NCBI RefSeq assembly: GCF_014196345.1
Contig: NZ_JACIDN010000002.1
Coordinates: 1 to 64,000, forward strand
Reading direction: 5' to 3'
Length of the DNA stretch: 64,000 nt
Source of the DNA: Methylobacterium brachythecii
GTDB taxonomy: Bacteria > Pseudomonadota > Alphaproteobacteria > Rhizobiales > Beijerinckiaceae
Part shown: positions 1 through 9,040 of the stretch, piece by piece
Layout of the letters: each line of letters begins with the position of its first letter
How positions within the stretch are numbered: the first letter of the stretch is position 1
Made by a program: the position numbers and the translations under genes
The notes under the pieces: model-generated
Databases searched by the model: none
What the model saw: only the letters and a program-made list of their open reading frames with translations
What the model was told of the DNA's origin: nothing

Positions 1-413
1 CACCCTCAGTTCAGAACCAGATCAACCGGCCCCGTCCCGAAGTGGAGGCGCCGTTTAAAGCGCCACCGAAACCATGTCAACTGGGAAAATTCGAAAGTTT
101 CGAACCTGCCTAGCTGACGTCTGCATCCAAAAAGAAAACAACAGAAGGCCGACCGGCGTGAACCGGATCGAACTATCCGCGAACTCTCAGAAGATGCGTC
201 AGCGCCCGTTCCGCTCTCGCGGCCGGCGCCGATGAAGAGCCGTATAAGGACCGCCCCAATCGAGGTCAACAGGAAAAACGCGGCCAGGGCAAAGTTTGGG
301 GTTTCTGGGTGGCCGGAGGCTCTTCCAGCGCCCCTTCAGGATGAGGGGCATGGTCCCGAGATCGGCCTCCATCGAGAGGTGGCCGGCATCGCCTCGGCGC
401 CCTCCCTCCGCTG
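1..413. other. No confident gene (window start)
   Basis: No reading frame here has both a convincing start and a recognisable protein. A minus-strand frame around 200-330 encodes a short hydrophobic stretch, but it opens straight after a stop without an ATG or GTG, so I do not call it. The stretch is downstream of the minus-strand meaB/pcp-like pair and may be intergenic. Confidence 0.4.
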
Positions 414-1061
414 TCAAAGAGGGTGACATCGCCACTCTCGTAGCCGCGCCTGAACGAGCAGGATCAGGGCGACGTCAACGAAAGCCCGCGTCCAGGCATC
501 AACCACCCTCGCGCGGCGATACATCCGATGGCGTGCCGGCCGACCGGGATCGGGCAGCCGCGGAATGTGCAGGAAGAGCGCCGGCCGGTCCTCGGTAAGA
601 GCACGGTAGTAGGTGGCGTTGCAGAGATAGGCCCCGGCATCGCGCGACGGACCGGCATCGAGCCCGTGCCGACGCAAGGCGATCAGCGCGGCCCGCGCCT
701 GCCGGCTGGTTCGCTGCGCAGGGCCGATCCAGTCGAGGGTGAGCTGCGGCGGCAGCCATCCGTCAGCATCGGGAAAGAACAGGTTGGCCCGGTTGCGGGC
801 CCTGGTCTCGACGCGGATCCGCCGGGCCCGCATGGCGACACCGATCATCAGCACCGCATCCGGCGCCTCGGCGAGCGCCGGTTCGAGCTCCGTGCCGATG
901 GCCGCGTAGGCGGTGCGCAGCACGCGGCAATCCGGCCGGGCGCCAAGCAGCAGCTTCAGGCGTGGCGAGTCCGCGATGCGCCGGGCGAGCAGCCCACTCG
1001 GATTGATCGGAACCCGAGGAAAGGCGCCGAAGCCGACGACCAGGAGCCGCTCCGCGCTCAA
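414..1061 (-). CDS. pcp: Pyroglutamyl-peptidase I-like cysteine peptidase (C15 family)
   Basis: The 215-residue product resembles pyroglutamyl peptidase I, a cytosolic cysteine peptidase that removes N-terminal pyroglutamate. It begins with a GFGAFPRVPINPS stretch like the family's GFEPF..NPS opening, and it carries DAGAYLCNATYY, matching the catalytic-cysteine motif (AG.Y.CN). A conserved histidine follows in LFLHIPRLP. The start is TTG at 1061, overlapping the meaB stop by 4 bases (TTGA), so the two are probably translationally coupled. Length is normal for the family. The substrate is inferred from the family, and the C-terminal 50 residues are more arginine-rich than usual. Confidence 0.75.
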   Translation of the reverse strand: MSAERLLVVGFGAFPRVPINPSGLLARRIADSPRLKLLLGARPDCRVLRTAYAAIGTELEPALAEAPDAVLMIGVAMRARRIRVETRARNRANLFFPDADGWLPPQLTLDWIGPAQRTSRQARAALIALRRHGLDAGPSRDAGAYLCNATYYRALTEDRPALFLHIPRLPDPGRPARHRMYRRARVVDAWTRAFVDVALILLVQARLREWRCHPL

Positions 1062-2047
1062 AGACCGATCAGCTCGGAGATCGCCTGAGCGCCGGCCGCT
1101 GGTGAATGCTCGCCGCTGGCTACCGATTTCTCTGCTTCGGTCGTCGCCTTGCGCACCTCGGCACTGCCCGTGAGCTTCTGGTGCAGGCGCTCATGAACCA
1201 GCGCCCACATCCACTTCACGTCCTGCCGCCTGCGCCGCTCGGCGATCTCGCCGGTCGCGGTCAGCTTGCGACGGTGATCCTCGATCTTCGCCCAGAGGCC
1301 GTCGAGCCCTTTGCCGTGCAGTCCCGAGATCGTGACGACGGGCGGCGCCCAGGTCGCGGAGGCCGGCGTCAGGATGTGGAGGGCGGCGCGATAATCCGAT
1401 GCGGCGGCGCGCGCGCGTCTCTCGCCATCCCCGTCATCGGCCTTGTTGACCGCGATCATGTCGGCGAGTTCGAGAATGCCCTTCTTGATGCCCTGCAACT
1501 CGTCGCCCGCGCCCGGCAGCATCAGCACGAGGAAGAAATCGGTGAGGTCGGCCACCGCGGTCTCGGACTGGCCGACGCCCACCGTCTCCACCAGGATGAC
1601 GTCGAACCCTGCCGCCTCGCAGAGCAGCATGGTCTCGCGGGTCTTCGCCGCAACGCCGCCCAGCGTCCCGGATGAGGGAGAGGGCCGGATGAAGGCGTTC
1701 CGATCCTGCGCGAGCTGCGCCATCCGCGTCTTGTCGCCGAGGATCGAGCCGCCCGTTCGGGTCGAGGACGGGTCGACCGCGAGCACCGCGACCTTGTGGC
1801 CGGCCTTGGTGAGTTGGCTGCCCAGGGTATCGATCGTGGTCGACTTGCCGACCCCTGGCACGCCGGTGATGCCCACCCGGATCGCCTTTCCGGTCTCCGG
1901 CAGAACCGCGTCGATCAGGTCGCGGACCGCCGCGCGGTGATCGGCACGCCGTGACTCCGCCAGCGTGATCGCTCGAGCCAAGGATGCACGGTCTCCGGCG
2001 AGGAGCCGCTCGCGGATCGCGTTCATGTCGGGAAGAGAAGGCGCCAT
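1058..2047 (-). CDS. meaB: Methylmalonyl-CoA mutase-associated GTPase MeaB
   Basis: The 329-residue G3E-family P-loop GTPase protects and gates cofactor loading of the B12-dependent methylmalonyl-CoA mutase. In Methylobacterium it is needed for glyoxylate regeneration in the ethylmalonyl-CoA pathway. Visible motifs are the Walker A GVPGVGKST near residue 62, the switch region VDPSSTRTGGSILGDKTRM, ETVGVGQSE near 155 and the base-recognition motif NKADDGDGE near 199. Length and the C-terminal helical dimerisation arm (KWMWALVHERLHQ) fit the family. It is followed by the overlapping peptidase gene. The mutase subunits are not in this window. Confidence 0.96.
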   Translation of the reverse strand: MAPSLPDMNAIRERLLAGDRASLARAITLAESRRADHRAAVRDLIDAVLPETGKAIRVGITGVPGVGKSTTIDTLGSQLTKAGHKVAVLAVDPSSTRTGGSILGDKTRMAQLAQDRNAFIRPSPSSGTLGGVAAKTRETMLLCEAAGFDVILVETVGVGQSETAVADLTDFFLVLMLPGAGDELQGIKKGILELADMIAVNKADDGDGERRARAAASDYRAALHILTPASATWAPPVVTISGLHGKGLDGLWAKIEDHRRKLTATGEIAERRRRQDVKWMWALVHERLHQKLTGSAEVRKATTEAEKSVASGEHSPAAGAQAISELIGL

Positions 2048-2237
2048 CAGGGCTTCATGCCGGGCGAGACGCGGTTCGTCGAGGGGGCATGCGGTTGCGA
2101 TGTGGCAGGCCGATCACGATGCCGGGCGCCGACCGGGGAAAGCGGCGGATTGCCTCGCCATGGCCAAGATCCTGCGTCAGACGCTGCCAGAGAAGCTGGG
2201 CGCAGTCGCGTCTGCCCGGCAGAAGGGGCGTCGTACG

Positions 2238-3299
2238 ATGAGGTGGCAGGGCTCGCGGCCTAAAAACGCGGAGGCGGCCGCGCCGACTCGGCGCTCCATC
2301 GTCCAGATCGCCGCGCTGTTCGGTGCCACGGCCGCCGCGCCCGGATTGTCCGGCTGCGTCGCCGATGGCCTCGCCACCGGCACGGTCGGTGGGGGCGCCC
2401 GCGAACAATCCGCCCTCGATGTCAGCCCGGTTCTGCTCGTCGCCACGACCCGAAAGGCCGTGGGCGGCGGCCTGAAGTCACCGTATTTCGGCTCCGAGCG
2501 CGGCCGCGGCCTCAGCTTCGCGGAAGTCAGGATGTCCGCGCCGGACCGCTCGCTGATCGGCAAGGTCTCGTCGGTGGTCAACGGCGACTGGGGCATCAAG
2601 TCGATCCAGCAGGTCGAGACGGGCGCCAACGCCGCATCGGCCTTCTCGCAATCGGCCTTCGGCCGCGACGTGCTGATCTACGTGCACGGCTACCGCGAAA
2701 GCTTCGAATCGGCGGCGGTGAGCGCCGCTATGCTATCCGACGGCATCCGCTTCCGCGGCGCTTCGGCCTTGTTCACCTGGCCCTCGGCCGCAGCGACCTT
2801 CGATTACGGCTACGACCGCGAGAGCGCGATGTGGTCGCGCGACGGTTTCGAGGATCTGCTCAAGGCGCTGGCGTCATCGCCGTCCGGCGGGCGCATCAAC
2901 ATCGTTGCGCACTCGATGGGCACCCTGCTGACACTCGAGACCCTGCGCATGCTGCGGGCCGAGGCGGGCGAGGCGGCCATGTCACGGATCAATGCCGTCG
3001 TGCTCGCCGCGCCCGATATCGACATCGACCTGTTCACGAACGGCGTCGAGCGGATGGGGCCGGACGTGCACAAGATCACCGTGATCTCCTCGACAAACGA
3101 CCGCGCGCTCGAGCTCTCGGGCGTCCTCGCGGGCGGGACGCGGGCCGGCGCCGCCGACCGTGACCGCCTCGAAGCGCTCGGCGTGCGCGTCGCGGACGCC
3201 TCCGATTACGGAGGCGGCCTGATCAATCACGACCTGTTCCTCTCGAACCCCGATGTGCAGGGCGTGGTGAAGCGGGCGATCTCGCGCGGAGGCGCCTGA
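2238..3299 (+). CDS. Exported alpha/beta hydrolase (DUF900 family)
   Basis: The protein is an alpha/beta hydrolase of the DUF900 type. The N-terminus from ATG 2238 looks like a Tat or lipoprotein signal: TRRSIVQIAALFGATAAAPG followed by a LSGC lipobox-like sequence near residue 43. The frame is open further upstream, but this start gives the natural signal. The body contains VLIYVHGYRESF (oxyanion-hole region), the nucleophile elbow IVAHSMGT with Ser, LAAPDID carrying the likely acid Asp, and a C-terminal INHDLF with the catalytic His. It is therefore probably an active serine hydrolase anchored outside the inner membrane. The substrate is unknown. Confidence 0.85.
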   Translation: MRWQGSRPKNAEAAAPTRRSIVQIAALFGATAAAPGLSGCVADGLATGTVGGGAREQSALDVSPVLLVATTRKAVGGGLKSPYFGSERGRGLSFAEVRMSAPDRSLIGKVSSVVNGDWGIKSIQQVETGANAASAFSQSAFGRDVLIYVHGYRESFESAAVSAAMLSDGIRFRGASALFTWPSAAATFDYGYDRESAMWSRDGFEDLLKALASSPSGGRINIVAHSMGTLLTLETLRMLRAEAGEAAMSRINAVVLAAPDIDIDLFTNGVERMGPDVHKITVISSTNDRALELSGVLAGGTRAGAADRDRLEALGVRVADASDYGGGLINHDLFLSNPDVQGVVKRAISRGGA

Positions 3300-3367
3300 T
3301 CCGCCTCGACGCGGGCCGGGCTAGCCTCTACAGGAGCGCTGCATTCCCTCGACAGGATCGGCGCGCG

Positions 3368-3736
3368 ATGTTCACTCTTGAAATCGACGGCAAAGCCATT
3401 GCGGTCATCAATGCCGATGAGGAGACCGCACGCGATCTCTTCACCTGCGATGGCTTCAAGGAAGACATCGGGACGATGACGAGCGAGGGCAAGCCGCTCT
3501 GGAACGGCACCTCCGAGTTGAAGATCCGGGCTTCGACCGAGGACGAGACCGACGAGTTCGAGCAGGCGCTCTCCGAGGACGATGGCGAGGGCGACTTCGA
3601 GGCCGATCCGCACCACGACAACGACAAGACGGAGGCCAAGGCAGCCGGCGAAGCGGATCACGACGACGAAGAGGACGAGGCGGACATCGTCTTCCTCGTC
3701 GATCTCGACGACGAGCAGGAACACCTCGACGCCTGA
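3368..3736 (+). CDS. Hypothetical very acidic protein
   Basis: This 122-residue protein has an ordered N-terminal half (about residues 1-60, starting MFTLEIDGKAIAVINADEE) and a strongly acidic, Asp/Glu-rich tail (about 75-122, with HDDEEDEAD and DLDDEQEHLDA). No known catalytic motif is visible. It has its own Rho-independent terminator immediately downstream, which supports it as an expressed single gene. I do not recognise a named family, and the function is unknown. Confidence 0.7.
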   Translation: MFTLEIDGKAIAVINADEETARDLFTCDGFKEDIGTMTSEGKPLWNGTSELKIRASTEDETDEFEQALSEDDGEGDFEADPHHDNDKTEAKAAGEADHDDEEDEADIVFLVDLDDEQEHLDA

Positions 3737-3742
3737 AACGAC

Positions 3743-3767
3743 AACGGCCCCCGATCGGGGCCGTTTT
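3743..3767 (+). terminator. Rho-independent terminator
   Basis: A 9-bp perfect stem (AACGGCCCC / GGGGCCGTT) with a 5-base loop is followed by TTTT. It lies 7 bases after the stop of the acidic protein gene and also separates it from the convergent L,D-transpeptidase gene. Confidence 0.85.
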
Positions 3768-3799
3768 CATATGGACGTCGGCGCCGGGGCTCGTTGAGA

Positions 3800-4777
3800 T
3801 CAGAGCACGACGACGCGGGTGCCGACCTGGACACGGCTGAACAGGTCGATCGCATCCTGATTGATCATGCGGATGCAGCCCGACGACACGCTCTTGCCGA
3901 TCGAATGCGGCTCGGTCGTCCCGTGGATGCGGAACAGCGTGTCCTTGTTGTTCTGCCAGAGATACATGGCGCGCGCGCCGAGCGGGTTGCGCGAGCCGCC
4001 CGGAACGCCGACGCCGCTCTGCAGCTTCGAGACCTCGGCCTTCAGGTCCGGCCGGCGCTCGATCATCTCCTTGGGCGGATACCAATCGGGCCAGGCCTGC
4101 TTCGAGTTGATCGTCGCGGTGCCGTTCCAGGAGAAGCCCTGCTTGCCGACGCCGACGCCGTAGCGGCGGGCCCGGCCGTTCGGCAACACGAGGTAGAGGT
4201 AGTGGGCGCGCGGATCGACGACGATCGTGCCCACCGGCTCGTTCGTGCGGTAATCCACCTCGGCGCGAAGGAAGGCCTTGTTGAAGGTCTTGGTGTTGAT
4301 CGGCGGCACGTTGAAGGGCTCGCCCTCGACCGGCGCGTAGGCGCGGGCGATGTCGATGGGGCCGTTATCGATCTCGCGCTGCGGAACCGGATAGCCGGCC
4401 TGCTTCGGCGCGGGCCGGGCACCGGGCTGGCCTTCGGGCGGCAGATCGCCCGCATTTGCCGGAGACTGCGGGCCAGGCGCTGCTGCCGGCGGCGGTTCGC
4501 CGTAGCGCTCGGCGCGGCGGCGGGCATATTCGTCGGCGTCGAGAGCAGCGCTCGGATCATCGACCGGCCGGCCGTTCACGACGGGTCCGCCATACGGAAC
4601 GTACTCTCCGCCGCGCTTGCGGTAGAGCTTTCCGTATTGATCCTTGTACAGCCGGGCGTCGTCGTAGCCGCCAGCGCCCTGTGCCGAGACCGGACCCGCG
4701 AGCCCCATCAGCATGAGGCTCGAGGCGGCGCCGGCCAGGAGCCGGCGTCTATTGGATGATGAGATCGCTTTGAACAT
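3800..4777 (-). CDS. L,D-transpeptidase (YkuD/ErfK family)
   Basis: The 325-residue protein is an exported cell-wall enzyme that makes 3-3 peptidoglycan cross-links or attaches proteins to peptidoglycan. It starts at ATG 4777 with a signal peptide (RRRLLAGAASSLMLMGLAGPVSA). A low-complexity Pro/Ala/Gly linker with tandem small segments spans about residues 75-125. The YkuD catalytic domain follows: AHYLYLVLPNGRARRYGVG, then IHGTTEPHSIG and the active-site SSGCIRM near residue 300 with catalytic Cys and His. The protein is complete. The gene is convergent with the upstream plus-strand acidic gene. Confidence 0.92.
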   Translation of the reverse strand: MFKAISSSNRRRLLAGAASSLMLMGLAGPVSAQGAGGYDDARLYKDQYGKLYRKRGGEYVPYGGPVVNGRPVDDPSAALDADEYARRRAERYGEPPPAAAPGPQSPANAGDLPPEGQPGARPAPKQAGYPVPQREIDNGPIDIARAYAPVEGEPFNVPPINTKTFNKAFLRAEVDYRTNEPVGTIVVDPRAHYLYLVLPNGRARRYGVGVGKQGFSWNGTATINSKQAWPDWYPPKEMIERRPDLKAEVSKLQSGVGVPGGSRNPLGARAMYLWQNNKDTLFRIHGTTEPHSIGKSVSSGCIRMINQDAIDLFSRVQVGTRVVVL

Positions 4778-5110
4778 CGGATCGCTCGAAACTCAGGACT
4801 GCGGTGCCGATGGAGTCGCTGCGATTCCAGCGATGCCCGTCGGCGGGTCGGCCACCACCTCGGCAAGCCGATAGCAAGAATTCATGTTTCCTGCCTGCAA
4901 CATCATGGCTTTATCGACGCTCGGCCGGCCATCCGCTGGATTGCGACGACATCGATCGAACCCGGGGCCGTGACGACGTGGCGGCAGCTCTCCCGTCGGT
5001 CTACGGCAAAAGTGTGGATCGACACCATGAATCGTCATGGGACGTGATTGAAAAACGAACCACTTTCACGACATGAAGCTGGGCCGTTTGCCGACCGGAG
5101 TCTCGCTGCC
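4778..5110. other. Intergenic region, no gene seen
   Basis: This divergent intergenic stretch lies between the L,D-transpeptidase gene and the small secreted protein gene. Short frames on both strands lack a start signal or recognisable content. It presumably holds the promoters of both flanking genes, but I could not assign -35/-10 boxes with confidence. Confidence 0.4.
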
Positions 5111-5416
5111 GTGGCCCATCGTGTCCGCCGTCTCCGTGCAACCGGCTTGGCGCTCGCCGCCGGTCTCTGCCTCGCCGTCGCACCGGCAGATGCGGCTGGC
5201 CGTGTGACGCAGTCCCATCACGGACGCCCCGCCAAGGCCAAGCCCGTCAAGGCGGTGAAAGCCGAACCCGCGACCGAGGAGAAAGCAACGGAACGGGTGA
5301 CACCCGCCGGCGTCTGGACGTCCGGCGAGGGAGAACGCGCCTGTTACAAGGGCCGGCGCAAGCTCTGGCAGGACGGGCAAGGCTGGGTGGTCAAGCGAGT
5401 CGCCGTCTGCCCCTGA
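5111..5416 (+). CDS. Small secreted protein, hypothetical
   Basis: From GTG 5111 the 101-residue product has a clear signal peptide (RRLRATGLALAAGLCLAVAPADA). A Lys/Pro/Glu-rich linker follows, then a compact C-terminal domain with two cysteines (GERACYKGRRKLWQDGQGWVV and VAVCP), probably disulfide-bonded in the periplasm. An in-frame TTG at 5048 would add 21 polar residues before the signal, so the GTG start is preferred. No family name is recognised. Confidence 0.6.
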   Translation: MAHRVRRLRATGLALAAGLCLAVAPADAAGRVTQSHHGRPAKAKPVKAVKAEPATEEKATERVTPAGVWTSGEGERACYKGRRKLWQDGQGWVVKRVAVCP

Positions 5417-5745
5417 CGCCGAAGCCCTCTCTGGTGCGGCCGCATAGGTTGAAGGCAGAGCTGCCCTGAGATCGGGCCGCGCTTCGATCTCGCGCAATCA
5501 ATAAGCGGCTGCCCGCAAGCCAGCCTGAGGCTCGCAATCGGCAGTCCGTGAGCATGGCCTGCAGCTCATCTGCTCCACAGTCTTCCTGGCACGGGAGCTG
5601 CATCACAACATGCAGCCGCCTCGCTTGGCGTGACGGCTTGCTGGGCAACGGCGCCCCGCGGCGGACAACGACACGTCCGGAACTTCGCGCATGAGCGGCG
5701 CCCGACACGGCGACCGCGTCCTGATGACGAGCCGAGTGAGCAGCC
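5417..5745. other. Intergenic region, no gene seen
   Basis: This is the upstream region of the nitrate transporter gene. No coding frame of quality is visible on either strand, and no clear operator or terminator was found. Confidence 0.4.
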
Positions 5746-7002
5746 ATGGCCAGCTTCAAGACCGTGATGAAATCCGGTCATCCTCCGACTTTGTTCGCAG
5801 CGTTCCTCTATTTCGATTTCTGCTTCGCGATCTGGGTCTTGAACGGCGCGATGGGCCCGTTCATTACTGAGACCTACAAGCTCACTCCGGCCCAGACCGG
5901 CTTCATGATCTCCCTGCCGATTTTGGCCGGCGCGGTCATGCGCTTTCCCCTCGGCGTGCTCGCCCAGTACATCGGCCGCAAGAACGCGGCGATCACCGAG
6001 ATGAGCGTTATCATCCTGGCGATGGCCTTCGGGTTTTTCTTCGTGAACACTTACGACGAAGTGCTCGCCATGGGCGTTCTGCTTGGCATCGCGGGCGCCT
6101 CCTTCGGTGTCGCCCTCTCGCTCGGCTCGGGTTGGTTCCCGCCGGAGCACAAGGGACTGGCCATGGGCATCGCCGGCGCCGGCAATTCCGGGACGGTCCT
6201 CGCCGTGCTGTTCGCGCCGCCTCTCGCCCAGGCCTATGGCTGGCAGGCTGTCTACGGCTTTGCAGGAGCCGTGATGTTCATCCCGCTCGCGGTCATGATC
6301 CTGCTCGCCAAAGAGCCGCCGGATTGTGAGCACCAATCCTTCAAGGAACACGTCTCCTGCCTGTTTACGCGGGACGGCTGGGCCTTCTCGCTGATCTATA
6401 TCATCACCTTCGGCGGCTTCATCGGGCTTTCGAACTTCCTGCCGACCTTCTTCTACGAGCAGTTCGCCGTCACAAAGGTCGAGGCCGGGCGTCTCACCAT
6501 GCTCGCCGCCTTCATGGGCTCGGGCATCCGCATCGTCGGCGGCTACTTCGCGGACAGGATCGGAGGTGTCGCAGTGCTGTCGATCGTGCTGCTCGCCGCC
6601 GTCGGAGCCTTCCTGGCACTGACCGCGACGCCGTCACTCGCATTGACTACGATCCTGTTCATGTTCTGCTTCGCTGCGCTCGGGGCAGGCAACGGAGCGC
6701 TGTTCCAGCTCGTGCCGCTGCGCTGGCCGACCAACACGGCTGTAGCCGGCTCGATGATCGGCGAGATCGGGGCGCTCGGTGGCGCGATCCTGCCGAATGT
6801 GATGGGCTTTTCGAAGCAGTATACCGGCGCCTTCGCCAGCGGCTTCGTGGCCTACGCCGTGTTCGCGGCGGTGGTGCTCAGTTGTCTCTTTCTCTGGCAG
6901 AAGAAATGGGTCGGCACCTGGGTCGGACCGCGCGGCAAGGTCATCGCTCCCACCCGGGAACAGCTTCAGGCCGCTGGCCGCCTCGAGCCGATGGCGGCCT
7001 GA
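5746..7002 (+). CDS. narK: Nitrate/nitrite transporter, NNP family of MFS
   Basis: The 418-residue polytopic membrane protein has about 12 hydrophobic segments. It matches the nitrate/nitrite porter branch of the major facilitator superfamily: FAIWVLNGAMGPFI in helix 1, and the family signature in helix 5 and its following loop (GIAGASFGVALSLGSGWFP, then GLAMGIAGAGNSGTV). This signature contacts nitrate and is diagnostic of the family. No adjacent nitrate or nitrite reductase genes are in the window, so whether it serves assimilation or respiration cannot be told. The symbol is by family; nasA or nrtP naming is equally possible. Confidence 0.9.
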   Translation: MASFKTVMKSGHPPTLFAAFLYFDFCFAIWVLNGAMGPFITETYKLTPAQTGFMISLPILAGAVMRFPLGVLAQYIGRKNAAITEMSVIILAMAFGFFFVNTYDEVLAMGVLLGIAGASFGVALSLGSGWFPPEHKGLAMGIAGAGNSGTVLAVLFAPPLAQAYGWQAVYGFAGAVMFIPLAVMILLAKEPPDCEHQSFKEHVSCLFTRDGWAFSLIYIITFGGFIGLSNFLPTFFYEQFAVTKVEAGRLTMLAAFMGSGIRIVGGYFADRIGGVAVLSIVLLAAVGAFLALTATPSLALTTILFMFCFAALGAGNGALFQLVPLRWPTNTAVAGSMIGEIGALGGAILPNVMGFSKQYTGAFASGFVAYAVFAAVVLSCLFLWQKKWVGTWVGPRGKVIAPTREQLQAAGRLEPMAA

Positions 7003-7011
7003 CAAGCATGC

Positions 7012-7713
7012 TCAGGTCGTCTCGGCGGACACCGTCGCGAAGGTCAGGAGATCCACCTGCCTTGCGCCCCCGCGCATCAGGGCGCGAGAGGCCGCGTTAC
7101 CGGTAGAGCCTGTCGTGGCGACGTCATCGACCAGCAGGACACGGCGTCCCGCGATCCGGGGCTTGGCAGCCTCGGGTACCCGAAACGCGCCCTGCAGATT
7201 CTCCGCACGCTGGGCGCGCGTCAGGCCGACCTGAGGGCGCGTGCGCTTCACCCGTGCGAGCGCTCGCACGTCGCAGGGGAGGCTCGACGCCTTGGCCACG
7301 CCGCGGGCGAGCAGCGCCGCCTGGTTGAAGCGCCGTCGCCAGAGGCGAAGGGCATGCAACGGCACCGGCACGATGAGATCGGCGTCTGCGATCAACTCGG
7401 CGCCGGCCGACGCCATCATCCGCGCCATGGGCCGGCCGAGATCGAGCCGGTCGCCGTATTTCAGGCGATGGACGAGATCCTGGGCCGTGCCGTCGTACAG
7501 GGCAACGGCGCGTGCACGCTGGAACACCGGCGGCTCGGCGATGGCACGGGGGCTGAGCAGCGTGCCGACCCCGAGATCGAGGGCGAATGGCGTTCCCAGC
7601 CGCTCGCAGAACGGGCGCTCGATCAGCCGGAGACCCGACCAGCAAGGGGGACAGAGCGCATGCGGCTGCGCCGTCGCCTGCCCGCAGGCGATACAGGTCG
7701 GCGGATAGACCAA
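7012..7713 (-). CDS. comF: ComF family phosphoribosyltransferase-like protein
   Basis: The 233-residue protein has an N-terminal zinc-binding knuckle (CIACGQ..HALCPPC) followed by a type I phosphoribosyltransferase fold. The PRPP-binding motif VLLVDDVATTGST lies near residue 193. ComF proteins take part in DNA uptake or handling in competent bacteria; in alphaproteobacteria their job is mostly unknown. The only canonical start in frame is TTG 7713. About 25 hydrophobic residues typical of the ComF N-terminus precede it in frame without a start codon, so the true start is uncertain. Confidence 0.85.
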   Translation of the reverse strand: MVYPPTCIACGQATAQPHALCPPCWSGLRLIERPFCERLGTPFALDLGVGTLLSPRAIAEPPVFQRARAVALYDGTAQDLVHRLKYGDRLDLGRPMARMMASAGAELIADADLIVPVPLHALRLWRRRFNQAALLARGVAKASSLPCDVRALARVKRTRPQVGLTRAQRAENLQGAFRVPEAAKPRIAGRRVLLVDDVATTGSTGNAASRALMRGGARQVDLLTFATVSAETT

Positions 7714-7776
7714 CCCGAGCGCAGCGCCGAACGCGGCGCGCAGGCTTGCCTGCAGAGCGCTCAGCGCTGCTCTCGA

Positions 7777-8001
7777 TCAGTGAGAGGTTTGCTGCGGCTG
7801 TTGCTGCTGCTCCTTGGCCTTCTTGTTCGCGTAGTGACGCCCGGCGATGCAGCCGCCGGCCGCTCCGAGGACGCCGTGCCCCACGGCATGCCCGGCGAGC
7901 CCCCCGACGAGCGCCCCCTTGATGCATCCCTTGGCTTCCGCCGCGGTGCCGGCGCCCGCAATCGCCAGGGCCAGCGCGAAGACGGTGAACATGCGTGACA
8001 T
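7777..8001 (-). CDS. Small secreted glycine-zipper protein
   Basis: This protein of about 74 residues has a signal peptide (SRMFTVFALALAIAGAGTAAEA) and a glycine-zipper-like segment (GALVGGLAGHAVGHGVLGAAGG). Two cysteines flank the zipper and the tail is Gln-rich. GGGAG lies 6 bases before ATG 8001 but abuts ATG 8007, so 8001 is the preferred start. Proteins of this kind usually associate with the outer or inner membrane. The function is unknown. Confidence 0.65.
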   Translation of the reverse strand: MSRMFTVFALALAIAGAGTAAEAKGCIKGALVGGLAGHAVGHGVLGAAGGCIAGRHYANKKAKEQQQQPQQTSH

Positions 8002-8137
8002 GGACATCTCCCAATTCGAAAGCGCAGCAGTAACGGCGGTGCGGGCATCCCGTTCCGTGGTCTCGCGATCTTGATGACGCTTATGGATGAACGGTCGCCC
8101 TGGCATCGCCGCCGGTTCTGCCCCATCTCCGGCGGCG

Positions 8138-9040
8138 ATGAGTGAGCCCCGTCCCCTGTTCGATACCGCGCTGCTGAGGCAACGCCTCGCTCGCGCACGC
8201 CGCGCGGGCTATGCCGACTTTCTGCTCACGCGTGCCGTCGAGGATCTCGACGAACGGCTCGGAGCGGTCCTGCGCCGGTTTCCCCTCGCGCTCGATCTCG
8301 CCACGCCGCTGCCGGCGGCTGCCGCGTGGCTGCGCACGAGCGGGCGCGTCGACACCCTCGTCCGCGTCAGCCCGGTTCGAGAGGCCGCCGAGGCGTTCGG
8401 TGTCATCGGGGATCCAGAGGCTCTGCCTTTCGGCGGCCAGGCGCAGTTCGACCTCGCAGTGTCGCTGCTGGCGCTTCACACAGTCAACGATCTGCCCGGC
8501 TCGCTGGTACAGCTGCGCCGGGCGCTGAAGCCCGACGGGATGTTCGTCGGATGCCTGCTCGGTGGCGCGACGCTGACCGAGCTGCGCCAGGCCTTCCAAC
8601 ACGCCGAGAGCGAGGTCGAGGGCGGGATCAGCCCGCGCGTGGCGCCTTTCGCCGAGGTGCGTGATCTCGGCGGCCTGCTGCAGCGGGCCGGGTTCAGCCT
8701 GCCGGTGGCCGATTCCGAGCGCATCACCGTGCGCTACGCCGATCCGTTCGCGCTGATGCGCGACCTGCGCGCCATGGGCCTGACCAACGCCCTGACGGAG
8801 CGCCGTCGCACGCCCCTGCGGCGGGCCACCCTGCTGCGGGCAGCCGCGATCTATGCCGAGCGCTTCGCCGATCCGGATGGACGGCTCCGTGCGACCTTCG
8901 AGCTGATCTGGCTGTCTGGCTGGGTGCCGCACGAGAGCCAGCAGAGGCCCCTGAAGCCCGGCAGCGCCAAGACGCGCCTCGCCGATGCGCTGGGCACACC
9001 CGAACACATCGTCGGCGTGAGAGGAGACCCGTCACCATGA
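8138..9040 (+). CDS. SAM-dependent methyltransferase (BioC/NDUFAF5-like)
   Basis: The 300-residue class I methyltransferase resembles the NDUFAF5/BioC-like group found across alphaproteobacteria. It opens LFDTALLRQRLARARR, contains FDLAVSLLALHTVNDLPG (motif II/post-II region) and LKPDGMFVGCLLGG (motif III). The usual glycine-rich SAM motif I is weak here. Whether it hydroxylates/methylates a complex I subunit, as in mitochondria, or has another target cannot be read from sequence. ATG 8138 is chosen because the MSEPRPLFD start matches the family. The stop overlaps the next gene (ATGA). Confidence 0.75.
   Translation: MSEPRPLFDTALLRQRLARARRAGYADFLLTRAVEDLDERLGAVLRRFPLALDLATPLPAAAAWLRTSGRVDTLVRVSPVREAAEAFGVIGDPEALPFGGQAQFDLAVSLLALHTVNDLPGSLVQLRRALKPDGMFVGCLLGGATLTELRQAFQHAESEVEGGISPRVAPFAEVRDLGGLLQRAGFSLPVADSERITVRYADPFALMRDLRAMGLTNALTERRRTPLRRATLLRAAAIYAERFADPDGRLRATFELIWLSGWVPHESQQRPLKPGSAKTRLADALGTPEHIVGVRGDPSP

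Noticed and set aside
4793-5038. 81-codon minus-strand frame upstream of the L,D-transpeptidase gene
   Set aside because: No ribosome-binding site, odd composition and no similarity to a known family; probably promoter region.
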